From Lolium rigidum (taxonomy: Eukaryota; Streptophyta; Magnoliopsida; Poales; Poaceae): DNA of 64,000 nucleotides. The stretch covers positions 339,682,644 through 339,746,643 of the forward strand of contig NC_061514.1 in NCBI RefSeq assembly GCF_022539505.1, in the 5' to 3' direction. Within the stretch, counting starts at the first letter, position 1. Each line of letters opens with the position of its first letter. The notes below the pieces were generated by a model. The model ran no database searches. It was not told the DNA's origin and worked only from the letters and a program-made list of their open reading frames with translations. Shown piece after piece: positions 52,795 through 64,000 of this stretch. The position numbers and the translations under genes were made by a program.

Positions 52795-53720
52795 AATTTT
52801 TTGATAAAGAAAATATATTGATGTTGCGAAGATACAATTATACCTAGCCTCTGCAATAACCTAATTCCCTAACGGCAATACAGATGCATACAGCAAAAAT
52901 AAAAGAAAAAAATACAGAAAATAAAAGCTATGCTACAGTGATCAATTCCTTGTAACAACAAATCAAACACCACCAAGACAACATCGGAGATCCAACTTCT
53001 CAATAAGGCGACGCCTCTAAGAAAAAAATTGTTCACACACGCCGCCATCGCCCTGATCAAAAACCATAGGTTTTCACCTAGGAGAAAGTCTGCGCTCACA
53101 AAACAATGCCTTCAACAAGACCTTTGCCGGACACAACCTATTAAGACCAGACCTTGGGTTTTCACCCTGCAAGTCTAGACTTTGAATCTTCACCCATGTT
53201 GTCGTCCCACTTTCTGATACCACTGCTCCAAGTCACTGACCACCAAGCCAAACTTTCTCGCCAGCAAGACACGTACCGCCATTACTAGTGTCCCGATCTC
53301 AGTTTCCATGTCCTTCTTCGCGGCTGACTTCACCATGGACCTAAATACATGTCCCATGATAGATAGCAGACTGCAAAGCTTCGTAACGCTCCCTCTGAAA
53401 CCAAATTGTCAAAATAGCAACGTTGCACACGATCGAAACCCATCCGATCCGGTAATCTCCCGACATGTCGTCCATTAGGGTTAGCCGACGGAGCATTCCG
53501 GAACTCGACACATCAGCCAGATCAAATAAGAAAGGCATCAAGGAGGTCCTTGCCATGGCAGCGAGAGGGATGCAAGGACCAAACTCCCTTTATTCCGAGC
53601 CAGCCCAGAAGCCCCCACACTAGCGGACTTCACGGGCCGCCAGACCCATCGGAACTAGGCCGACAGATCGAGTGCGACCCAGGCCACCACGACCGCGCAG
53701 AGATATACTTATATATTTCT
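52795..53720 (-). repeat. Unclassified dispersed-repeat-like segment
   Basis: The segment starts with an AT-rich stretch that, in reverse, ends TATTTTCTTTATCAAAAAA, like a retroposon tail. It continues with moderately GC-rich sequence that has no sustained coding. A non-LTR 3' region is the best guess. Confidence 0.3.
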
Positions 53721-55490
53721 GCAGAAACACGCGGGATATCATCTAATAGTATATATAATAAGTGGTAAAAATAAATACTTACTTATACATTATTATTACC
53801 ATTATCACTATCTCTACTACTCCTAGTACTATTATTAATATTGGTACCATTACTACTATGATGCGACTAGCATGAGCCACATTTCATAATTATGTGATAT
53901 TGTTATCTTAATAAGACTACATGCACCATTCCATGTATTGTGTTCTTATGGTTTTTTACCATTTATTGTGTTTCTTATGGTTTTTTACCATGTATTTTGT
54001 TTCTTACATTTTTTTATTTAATTGGTTGATGTGGATATTCTAGTATAAGGATCAACAAATCTCAAATTAAAAGGTCAATAAATTTTATTGATGCTTTGAT
54101 TTTTTTTGTTTGAAAACTTGCTTGATTGAGGCGACCAATGATGGGTCATCTAGAAAAGAATTTTGATGCAAAAAATGGGGGGGGGGGTTGTTCATCCAAC
54201 ACCAATGCATGGTAGATCATATTGATACATGATGCAAATAGTTTTGTTCACAATCTACAAAGCCATCAAGACCAAGCGAAAAGTACCGAGAATAGAGTAC
54301 TCCCGTAATTAACTCTTCATGTTTTTCCTCGTTGCCACAACTATTGGGGCCCCAATACAATACAACAGTGAGACACGGTGTCGATGATCGACACACAATG
54401 ATGATGGTCGTTCTTCTGGACTATGATGTTGATGATGACAGGAAGATGTTGCGCAGGGATAGTGTCCAAAATTCGTATAAAAAAGAGGTAAACCCTTTGC
54501 ATCTACCTTGTTGTGGACAAATGTACTTTTCTCTTATGATTTTTTTGTTCATTGTACCCCTATGGCCTTAGTATTTCAAGTGAGCATCAGGGTTACTACA
54601 CCTACTCATTGCACACAAGCCACTTTACACATTCATAATACAAAAAATATAACGATTACATACGATACTATTATACATATCAATTAATCACAAATATCAA
54701 CATAAACTTTTCTATGCATTAAACACAATTTAATTTCATATTTGAGGTTAAGCATGTACACTTTATTGACATAAATATATATAATGATATCATGATATGG
54801 TGGCTATGTTATTGCATCACAATCTAGTCTTTATGGAGTGGAAAACCCGCATGCTAATCGTATTTAAAATATCATTTTTTTCTCGTGTCCTGAAATGACG
54901 GTTAAAAATCAACATGTGATGTGTTATTATTTAATTTTAAGTGTATTCAATAAATTTTTGCATACTTTTTAAAAAACTATTATGTAGCAACTAAGGTTAA
55001 GATAAAAGGAGGTGGAAACATAGTATTGAAGATAGAAGTGGCTAGGATAGTGATCTTGTTTTAGTATTTCAGTCTCCCATACCATGTAGTAATACAATGT
55101 TGCTTTGTTTTTAAGTTTAACTTTGAATTGTTAGACTATGATATATCTACAATTTATACATATATTTTCCATGTTTCCCCTAAAAATCTGTGTAGAAGCC
55201 TTTAGAATGCACGAGCTAACTTGGATGTCCATGTGTCTACTGGATTTGAATTGAGTAGTAGGTGATACGATGCTTCATTTGTGATATATGTTTATTTTAT
55301 GATTTTTATGACGATAATTTATGTTATTAGTTAACACTTAAAATTAGAGTGTGTGGTATCTACTTGCGTGTGAATGACTATCTAGAGAACTACATAATCA
55401 TTATGGGAAAATATCAAAATGAGAGAGAGTTCCTCGAACTTTTGCATATAGTGATTCATTCAAAAAATAGTCCCTTCCATTTTAACAAAA
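53721..55490. other. AT-rich intergenic DNA
   Basis: No gene is recognised. A G11 run lies at 54178-54188, and a short direct repeat (TTATGGTTTTTTACCAT) at 53946 and 53976. Confidence 0.4.
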
Positions 55491-55496
55491 AAGTAC

Positions 55497-56925
55497 CTTT
55501 TTTGAACAACAATTATATATATTAGGAAAGCAAGCCGGCTCATTAAAAACCTCCCAGTCCCCTTCGATACCCTGGAAGGAGAAGAGTGTGTCAAAAATTT
55601 GTTGCCCCCAATCACAGTATGGTTACATCATGTATGATCGCACGATCAGAAATAAGAACAGGGTTTAAAAAGAGGGAGGATCAGAAAACCAAAACTCCCG
55701 GACTTCCTGTGAATAACCGACGCGAGCAAGCAAATGTGCGGCCTCATTAGCTTCTTGCGGACAATGTGTAAACGTCACCATGCCTAGCACCATTAGCAGA
55801 TGCCGGCAGTCATCAATAATCACCGCTCCTGTCCCTCTATACACTGATGGGTTTTGAACAGCTTTCACAACCTCCATCGAGTCAGATTCTACAGCTAGAG
55901 ATTGAGCTCCAAACTGTTCTGCCAGTTTTAGTCCATCAAGAAGAGCTGATGCCTCCATTGCTGCCACATTGATTGCATGATCAGTGTGATCACAACAGGC
56001 CGCAATAAAATTACCTCTAGAGTCCCTTATAATTGCACCAGTTGCTCCTTTCCCGTTTCCGGATCATAAGCAGCATCCACATTTAACTTGTAGACTCCAG
56101 TTGCAGGTTTTATCCAACCTCCTCTACGCATTGTGCTGTGTTCCTAGTACCCTTTTCATTTTAGAACTGTTTACAACAATGCCTTTGATATTCAGCACTG
56201 TCCTCTTTGTTCTTGATATGTCTCCTAGACTACCAAATATATACCAGCTTGCCACCATGACAGTAGTTACTCTATTCTCAATATCACATGTAATACCTCC
56301 TGGCTTCTATGAACATAGTAGTTCCTCAAGGATGATAGACCCTGATCGGTCCATTGCTATTGCTGCATTTACACACTCCTTGAGCTCCAGATCTTGCCAT
56401 ATCTCTTGTGCTCTTGGACAGCTAAAGAGCACGTGACATATATCTTCTGCATTGATCAAGCAGATTGGGCAATTGACTGAAGAACCAATGTGTCTATTCG
56501 CTAAAATACAATAACATGGTACAATCTCATGTAAATCACGCCACATAAATATCTGAATTTTGCGTGATACTTGTGTGCTCGTGAGGAGAAGACCTATCTG
56601 AACTATCAGATCTTTGCACTCTCCTTCTGTACTCATATCTCCGCTCCGTATGATAAGCCGATTTAATAGAGAAGCATCCTGATTTGCTTAAATTCCAAGC
56701 AATAAAATCAGACTGCCCAAAATTTGGAAGAGGGATCCGAAGGATCCTTTCCGCATCAACTGACCAGACACAAAAAAAGGTACCTTCAGTGGAATGTTCG
56801 CCTTCCAAATCATGACCCATGTTGTCAAAACGTTGTCTAGTCTGGTGCTTAAAGCACCCCCATATATTGATCAAGCACGGGTCACCGAAAGCCATCATAT
56901 AAGCACTCATAGGACAATGTTGGGC
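55497..56925 (-). mobile_element. LINE fragment with zf-RVT and RNase H
   Basis: On the minus strand, frames near 56990-56310 carry zf-RVT sequence (FIAWNLSKSGCFSIKSAYH, IFMWRDLHEIVPCYCILANR, CPICLINAEDICHVLFSC). The frame 55967-55665 carries the RNase H C-terminal part (MAAMEASALLDGLKLAEQFG, VESDSMEVVKAVQNPS). The 3' end is near 55497 with a short A run. Frameshifts separate the domains. The 5' side is cut at about 56925 by another element. Confidence 0.82.
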
Positions 56926-57639
56926 GTCCCCCGGGGGATTTGATTTTCCAGCCCCCTGGTCCAGGTGCTGACACGTGTCTTTTTTGCTGCCGGGTAGCAA
57001 AAAATAATCCCGATTGTGCTTCAGTGTAGCAAAAAAGGTTCGTTCACGAAAGAAAAGAAAAGAATCTGCTCACTGGAGATCTCACCGGAGTCTCGCCGGA
57101 GAGCTCGTAGCAAAAAGTTGTGCTATTGTAGCAAAACCGATGTCGCTGAAGACATCGCCGGAGACCTCGCCGGAAACCCGGTAGCAAACATATTATGCCA
57201 TTGTAGCAAAGTCGCATAAAAGTTGCAGCAAAAAATCTATGTTAAAAATCCACGGACCAGAGACCTCGTCCGGACTTCGACAGAGACCTCGCCTGTAGCC
57301 CCACCCCAATGTTGCAACTCTCACGGTAGCAAAAGACACCCTCCACCGACAGCAATGCTGACCGCCGCTGGGAGCAACACCGATGGAATAAGGTAGCAAC
57401 TCCGCTCTCCGCCGGTAGCAGCGCCAGCCTCCCAAGGTAGCAAAGCCGGCCTGCGCTGCTAGCAACGACATGCGTCCAATGTAGCAACACCATAAACCGC
57501 CGCAAGCAATTCTCGTAGGTGTGCGGGGCTGGCGCATGTAGGTGTTTGTAGCACCAACAACCCCTACCTTGGCAGCACCTCTGCCCACATATGGCCGACA
57601 AGAATGTTGAGGAGGACGATTGGACGGAGGTGGGAGTTG

Positions 57640-57752
57640 AGGGAGGAATATGGCGGCGGTCAAAGGATAGGTTTCCCGGAGGATGAGGAGTTTGAGGGAG
57701 GAATATGGCGGCGGTCAAAGGATAGGTTGCCCGGAGGATGACGAGTTTGAGG
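57640..57752. repeat. 55-bp tandem duplication
   Basis: Two copies of GAGGGAGGAATATGGCGGCG... start at 57640 and 57695. Confidence 0.88.
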
Positions 57753-57905
57753 TGCGGATCGGAGGACGACGAGGTCGGGCGCGTGGCGGCGGGGAGCCAC
57801 GCCGCGCGGCGGCGGGGATTCATGGCGCGCTGACCGGCGAGATTTGCGGCCAAGAGCCATGGCACCAAGCTACTGGAGCGTGGGATCCGGCTGCGTGGTC
57901 GCGGT

Positions 57906-58031
57906 AGCTGCGGGGAAACGGCCATCGAACGGCGAGGTCGAGGGCATCCGCGCGGGAGCTGCGGGGGAACAGCTGGCGAACGACGACGTCGAGGGCATCC
58001 GCGTGGGAGGTGCGGGAAAACGGCCGGCGAC
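57906..58031. repeat. 51-bp tandem repeat, 2.3 units
   Basis: Units start AGCTGCGGGG at 57906 and 57957 and AGGTGCGGGA at 58008, sharing GTCGAGGGCATCCGCG. Confidence 0.85.
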
Positions 58032-58057
58032 AAATCTCGTAGGAAAAAGTAGGTGCG

Positions 58058-59781
58058 TGATGTCTACGGGAGCTTCTATTCTTGTAGACAGTGTTGGGCC
58101 TCCAAGAGCAGAGGTTTGTAGAACAGCAGCAAGTTTCCCTTAAGTGGATCACCCAAGGTTTATCGATCTCAGGGAGGAAGAGGTCAAAGATATCCCTCTC
58201 AGGCCACCCCTGCAACCACAAAGCAAGAAGTCTCTTGTGTCCCCAACACACCTAATAGGTGTACTAGTTCGGCGAAGAGATAGTGAAATACAGGTGGTAT
58301 GAATAAGTATGAGCAGTAGCAACGGTACCAGAAAAGTGCTTTGCCCAGGACAGTAAACAAGCAGTAGTAACGCAGCAGTAGTAACGCAGTAGTAGTAACG
58401 CAGTAAAACAGTAAACAAGCAGCGATAGCAGTATTTAGGAACAAGGCCTAGGGATTAGACTTTCACTAGTGGACACTCTCAACTTTGATCACATAACAGA
58501 ATAGATAAATGCATACTCTACACTCTTGTTGGATGATGAACACATTGCGTAGGATTACACGAACCCTCAATGCCGGAGTTAACAAGCTCCACAATTCAAT
58601 GTTCATATTTAAATAACCTTAGAGTGCATGAAAGATCAATAAGACTAAACCAAGTACTAACATAGCATGCACACTCGTCACCTTCATGCTATGTAGGAGG
58701 AATAGATCACATTAATACCATCATAGCAATAGTTAACTTCATAATCTACAAGAGATCATAATCATAGCATACGCCAAGTACTAACACGGATGCACACACT
58801 GTCACCATTACACCGTGCAGGAGGAATAAAACTACTTTAATAACATTGCTAGAGTAGCACATAGATAAATTGTGATACAAAATACATTGCAATCATAAAG
58901 AGATATAAATAAGCACTTCACTATGCCATTCATAACGATGAATAAGTATTCCGTGAAATATAGCCTAAGAGACCCACACGGTGCACACACTGTCACCTTT
59001 ACACACGTGGGACAAGGAGTCTCCGGAGATCACATAAGTAAAACTCACTTGACTAGCATAATGACATCTAGATTACAAGCATCATCATATGAATCTCAAT
59101 CATGTAAGGCAGCTCATGAGATTATTGTATTGAAGTACATAGGAGAGAGATGAACCACATAGCTACCGGTACAGCCCCGAGCCTCGATGGAGAACTACTC
59201 CCTCCTCATGGGAGCAGCAGCGGTGATGAAGATGGCGGTGGAGATGGCAGCGGTGTCGATGGAGAAGCCTTCCGGGGCACTTCCCGTTCCGGCAGGGTGC
59301 CGGAACGAGACTCTGTCCCCGGATCTTGGCTTCGCGATGGCGGCGGCTCTGGAAGGTTTTTCGTATCGTGGTTTTTTCGTATCAGGGTTTTCGCGACGGA
59401 GGCTTTAAATAGGCGGAAGGGCAGCCTCGGAGGGGGCCTGGGGGGCCCACACCATAGGGCGGCGCGGCCCCCCCCTCTGGCCGCGCCGGGTGTGGTGTGG
59501 GGCCCCCGAGGCTTCCCTTTGGCGGCTCTCGGGTGTTCCGGAAGGCTCCGGAAAAAATAGGACCCCGGGTCTTGATTTCGTCCAATTCCGAGAATATTTC
59601 GTTACTAAGATTTCGAAACCAAAAACAGCGAGAAAACAACAACCGGCTCTTCGGCATCTTGTTAATAGGTTAGTTCCGAGAAAATGTACGAATATGACAT
59701 AAAGTGTGCATAAAACATGTAGGTATCATCAATAATATGGCATGGAACATAAGAAATTATCGATACGTCGGAGACGTATCA
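58058..59781 (-). repeat. 3' LTR of gypsy-type element
   Basis: The ends are TG...CA; on the minus strand the LTR starts TGATACGTCTCC. It contains a CAGTAGTAACG microsatellite-like tract at about 58355-58410 and a GC-rich segment at about 59410-59560. No 5-bp target duplicate could be checked because the partner LTR is absent. Confidence 0.85.
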
Positions 59782-61459
59782 AGCATCCCCAAGCTTAGTT
59801 ACGCTCGTCCCGAGCGGAGTAAAACGATAACAAAGATAATTTACGAAGTGACATGCCATCATAACCTTGATCATACTATTTGTAAACATATGTAATGAAT
59901 GCAGCGATCAAAACAATGGTGATGACATGAGTAAACAAGTGAATCATAAAGCAAAGACTTTTCATGAATAGTACTTCAAGACAAGCATCAATAAGTCTTG
60001 CATAAGAGTTAACTCATAAAGCAATAAATCAAAGTAAAGGTATTGAAGCAACACAAAGGAAGATTAAGTTTCAGCGGTTGCTTTCAACTTGTAACATGCA
60101 TATCTCATGGATAATTGTCAACATAGAGTAATATAACAAGTGCAATATGCAAGTATGTAGGAATCAATGCATAGTTCACACAAGTGTTTGCTTCTTGAGG
60201 TGGAGAGAGATAGGTGAACTGACTCAACATAAAAGTAAAAAGAATGGTCCTTCAAAGAGGAAAGCATCGATTGCTATATTTGTGCTAGAGCTTTTATTTT
60301 GAAAACATGAAACAATTTTGTCAACGGTAGTAATAAATCATATGAGTTATGAAAATTATATCTTACAAGTTGCAAGTCTCATGCATAGTATACTAATAGT
60401 GCCCGCACCTTGTCCTAATTAGCTTGGACTACCGGATCTTTGCAATGCACATGTTTTAACCAAGTGTCACAATGGGGTACCTCCATGCCGCCTCGTACAA
60501 AGGTCTAAGGAGAAAGCTCGCATTTTGGATTTCTCCCTTTTGATTATTCTCAACTTAGACATCCATACCGGGACAACATGGACAACGAGATAATGGACTC
60601 CTCTTTAATGCATAAGCATGTGGCAACAATTATTATTCTCATATGAGATTGAGGATATATGTCCAAAACTGAAACTTCCACCATGAATCATGGCTTTAGT
60701 TAGCGGCCCAATGTTCTTCTCTAACAATATGCATGCTCCAACCATTAAGGTGGTAGATCTCTCTTACTTCGGACAAGACGGGCATGCATAGCAACTCACA
60801 TGATATTCAACAAAGAATAGTTGATGGCGTCCCCGAAGCATGGTTATCGCACAACAAGCAACTTAATAAGAGATAAAGTGCATAAGTACATATTCAATAC
60901 CACAATAGTTTTTAAGCTATTTGTCCCATGAGCTATATATTGCAAAGGTGAATGATGGAATTTTAAAGGTAGCACTCAAGCAATTTACTTTGGAATGGCG
61001 GATATATACCATGTAGTAGGTAGGTATAGTGGACACAAATGGCATAGTGGTTGGCTCAAGTATTTTGGATGCATGAGAAGTATTCCCTCTCGATACAAGG
61101 TTTAGGCTAGCAAGGTTATTTGAAACAAACACAAGGATGAACGGTACAGCAAAACTCACATAAAAGACATATTGTAAACATTATAAGACTCTACACCGTC
61201 TTCCTTGTTGTTCAAAACTCAATACTAGATGGTATCTAGACTCTAGAGAAACCAAATATGCAAACCAAATTAGCAAGCTCTAAGTGTTTCTTCATTAATG
61301 GGTGCAAAGTATATGATGCAAGAGCTTAAACATGAGCACAACAATTGCCAAGTATCAAATTATCCAAGACATTTTAGAATTACTACATGTAGCATTTTCC
61401 AATTCCAACCATATAACAATTTAACGAAGAAGAAACTTCGCCATGAATACTATGAGTAG

Positions 61460-61677
61460 AAATTGGAAGGAAGGTTTCTTTTCTGATATTACTCTACTTA
61501 AGCATAGAGTAAAAGAGAGTACTGTTCCCATTTTGTCATCATGGATTGACAACTTGTTGTAAATAGTTAGACTCTAGTTGTGCTCTTTTTATTTTTTTTC
61601 CCTTGTAAATAATTCTTTTAGTTTTGAGCAATAAAAGGCTGTGGGGGACTCCCCTGCAGTAGTTAGTTTCAAAAAAA
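61460..61677 (+). mobile_element. 5'-truncated LINE tail
   Basis: The 218-bp insertion ends in an A run (61671-61677/8). It is flanked by a perfect 13-bp duplicate ATACTATGAGTAG (61447-61459 and 61678-61690). The sequence before the tail (CTGTGGGGGACTCCCCTGC) is typical of grass L1 3' UTRs. Confidence 0.88.
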
Positions 61678-62280
61678 ATACTATGAGTAGAGCCTAAGGA
61701 CATACTTGTCCATATGCTACAGCGGAGCGTGTCTCTCTCCCATAAAGTGAATGCTAGGATCCATTTTATTCAAACAAAACAAAAACAAAAACAAACCGAC
61801 GCTCCAAGCAAAGTGCATAAGATGTGACGGAATAAAAATATAGTTTCGGGGGAGAAACCTGATAATGTTGTCGATGAAGAAGGGGATGCCTTGGGCATCC
61901 CCAAGCTTAGACGCTTGAGTCTTCTTAGAATATGCAGGGGTGAACCACCGGGGCATCCCCAAGCTTAGAGCTTTCACTCTCCTTGATCATATTGCATCAT
62001 ACTCCTCTCTTGATCCTTGAAAACTTCCTCCACACCAAACTCGAAACAACTCATTAGAGGGTTAGTGCACAATAAAAATTAACATGTTCAGAGGTGACAC
62101 AATCATTCTTCACACTTCTGGACATTGCATAAAGCTACTGGACATTAATGGATCAAAAAAATTCATCCAACATAGCAAAAGAGGCAATGCGAAATAAAAG
62201 GCAGAATCTGTCAAAACAGAACAGTCCGTAAAGATGGATTTTATTAGGACACCAGACTTGCTCAAATGAAAATGCTCAAA

Positions 62281-64000
62281 TCCTATATAACTAAGAAGTT
62301 CATCCCCACTAACCTATTTCTCTAAACATGCAAGACGTCCACATCAGCAAGTATCCATGTGCAATCCTAGACTGCCATGTCATCATGTTTATTCTCAATT
62401 AATTTCAAAGATTATCGACTTTTTCCAGAGCAATGGCAGTAATTCTATCAACATGCGCTTCAAATCTTTGCTGTCTGTTGCACTTCTTCTCTTAATATTC
62501 CTTTTCTCAACGGTCGGCCGGATGGAGTCTGTTATCTTCCCCACGAAGCAAATAATGAACGGGGCTTTTGCACTTCACCTCTTAATCTTCCTCTTCCCCA
62601 CGAAGCAAATAATGGTGGTTTGATGGAGCAACTGAGCATGTATGTCCTCTATAAGTAGCTTGAGCCACCAGCATCTACGCATCCATGATGAGCCACCCCC
62701 TACATATTCTACACCTCATGCATTGCCATCTCCCCCTATATTAGTTGTCTTTCAGATTGTGGTTCCGCCCATGAACTTTTAGATTCAGTCTTCGCCCATG
62801 AAAAGAGAAGATGTCTAGGATGACCTGAAGACCAAGTCATTGACAATTGTATTTCTTTCTTTCCGGGTTCCCACGGCATCACGATGACATCTTCACATTC
62901 ATGCCCGTATATATTATTGGTTCTTCTCGATTCCCAGTTCTCATTCATTCGTATTATATACACAATTGATATTTCACCGTCGAGTTATCCTGTAGAAGAA
63001 TTGCTGGTGATTATTTGTCGTTCCTCCAATTAAACAGTAATGTTCCTTTTAGATGAGCGAATGTTTTCTAGAATGTCTATTTTGCTTGCCATCCAAACGA
63101 TGCATCGATTGTGTTGCCTGGCCTTTTCAAGTTGTTTGAAATAATGCTAATTAGCTGCATTTTTATAATTGCTCTACAGGTATGTTCTAACTTCTGACTA
63201 TATTTATTTTGACGACAGATTGCTGGTATTTCATTGAGAAAGAAAGAAAGCTTTTACTCGCTGCAAAATGAACAAGGATCATTAATGCTGGCAGTCACAC
63301 TTATTGTATATGGCCACACAATGATAGAGAAGAATTTTTCCTGCTATAATGTACTTTCGCGTCTGTTCGTTCTCTTTCTCTATACCCACGCATGATGCTT
63401 ACACTCTTTCCTTTTTTTGATATTTCGTTTGCTTAGCATATATATATTTCAACTTTTGTTTTTGCGAATAAACATTACATTACGACCATCACATGGTTTA
63501 TAATCATAATAACTGCCAAAATATGGCAAGGAGACCAATACACACTTAGTTGCTCACTACGGGACACGGCAATGAGATCATTTAGCCTCGATTTTCTTAA
63601 TAAATTCATGCTTCCATAAGATTGGAAAAAATGGGGATCCTCTTCACACTGTAGTGCGGACTCTCCAACACCAGGTTGAGATACAAAATATTAGGCAAGC
63701 TTATGCACAGCATTTCTCATACGCATACTAGCTACATCATTGTGAACACAAATTGATCAAAAAAGATAACGCTTCTTCTCCATGTCGACATGTCGTTGTA
63801 CAGGAAAGGCACCCATACCAGCAGCAATAAAATGCCCCCCAAAGTTCTCACTGACTCAAAATGTGATGCTATTACATGTACATATTTTTATAATTAAGTA
63901 CTACGATCAAAGAATAAGTCTCTTAAACAAATATCTCACAAGAAAATTCTACATAGATTCTCCTCGAGGTACTAGCAAAAAAAAATCAACTTCCGCAGCA
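62281..64000 (+). mobile_element. Probable Helitron 5' end and following DNA
   Basis: At 62281, directly after an A, the gypsy sequence switches to TCCTATATAACTAAGAAGTT, a 5' end of Helitron type. The 3' end is not seen before the window stops. A direct repeat (CTTCCCCACGAAGCAAATAATG) occurs at 62538 and 62592. From about 62750 onward nothing is recognised: the DNA is AT-rich with no coding domain. Confidence 0.4.

Larger units (their letters stand above)
56926..58057. mobile_element. GC-rich DNA-transposon-like fragment with TAGCAA motifs
   Basis: The fragment begins GGGCGTCCCCCGGGGGATTT at the LINE break. The TAGCAA/GTAGCAAA motif is repeated more than ten times up to 57490. Two tandem duplications follow: 55 bp x2 at 57640-57752 and 51 bp x2.3 at 57906-58031. 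Open frames on both strands are low-complexity. A Mutator-like origin is suspected, but the right end is not seen. Confidence 0.4.
58058..62280 (-). mobile_element. Gypsy-type LTR element, 3' LTR and 3' internal region
   Basis: The minus-strand element has its 3' LTR at 59781-58058 (1724 bp, TGATACGTCTCCGACGTATC ... CATCA). It is preceded by a polypurine-like tract AAGCTTGGGGATGCT (59796-59782). The internal region 59782-62280 is non-coding, as is usual for the 3' part of this very common Triticeae family. It is broken by a 218-bp LINE piece at 61460-61677 and ends abruptly at 62280. The 5' LTR is not in the window. Confidence 0.85.

Noticed and set aside
56926..57490. Telomere or satellite interpretation of TAGCAA motifs
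   Set aside because: Spacing is irregular and no unit length repeats, so it is not a satellite.

Overview
This window is repeat-dominated nuclear DNA of a grass. The transposon families, the GC-rich first exon of the one host gene and the gypsy and copia LTR types point to Pooideae, most likely Triticeae; the species cannot be fixed from the sequence. Only one convincing host gene is visible: a two-exon saccharopine-dehydrogenase-like oxidoreductase on the minus strand (19180-24317). Nearly everything else is nested transposable elements. There are two runs of exactly 100 N (14836-14935 and 31534-31633).

Layout. 1-4432: Helitron-type termini, including two near-identical copies in inverted orientation and a 519-bp tandem duplication. 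4440-6216: a decayed LINE end and a decayed Myb/SANT-like gene. 6533-18450: an old copia-like LTR element, interrupted by a gypsy element at 8981-15180 (TSD GAAAC) and carrying a miniature LTR element (TRIM-like) at 17062-17401. 18450-24500: the host gene, with a 3.8-kb intron containing tandem duplications and two Stowaway MITEs. 25690 to about 39200: one L1-type LINE on the minus strand, split by a 9-kb Mutator-like (Pack-MULE-like) insertion at 27602-36633 (TSD TTTTAGATA) and by a Stowaway-bounded block of plastid-derived DNA at 36873-38174 (TSD TA). 40039-46472: a second Mutator-like element (TSD ACAACCGGC) with a frameshifted transposase, a coiled-coil ORF and an intact B3-domain ORF. 46490-50400: small TIR elements and a LINE. 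50733-52176: a PIF/Harbinger-like element (TSD TAA) carrying another intact B3-like ORF. 55497-58057: a LINE fragment and a GC-rich DNA-transposon fragment. 58058-62280: the 3' part of a gypsy-type element on the minus strand, hit by a truncated LINE (13-bp TSD) and cut at 62281 by a probable Helitron 5' end.

How the parts relate. The order of insertions can be read from target-site duplications. The LINE at 25690-39200 is older than both its interruptions, and the copia element is older than the gypsy and TRIM-like elements. The DNA transposons are the main gene carriers. One Mutator-like element holds two copies of a zf-XS-like gene and of a GRF-zinc-finger gene, all damaged. The other Mutator-like element and the Harbinger-like element each hold a related single-exon B3 ORF that is still open. 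The most unusual structures are the organelle DNA enclosed by Stowaway ends, the mirrored gene layout of the 40039-46472 element with a 400-bp palindrome, and the duplicated MULE around a satellite/gap junction.
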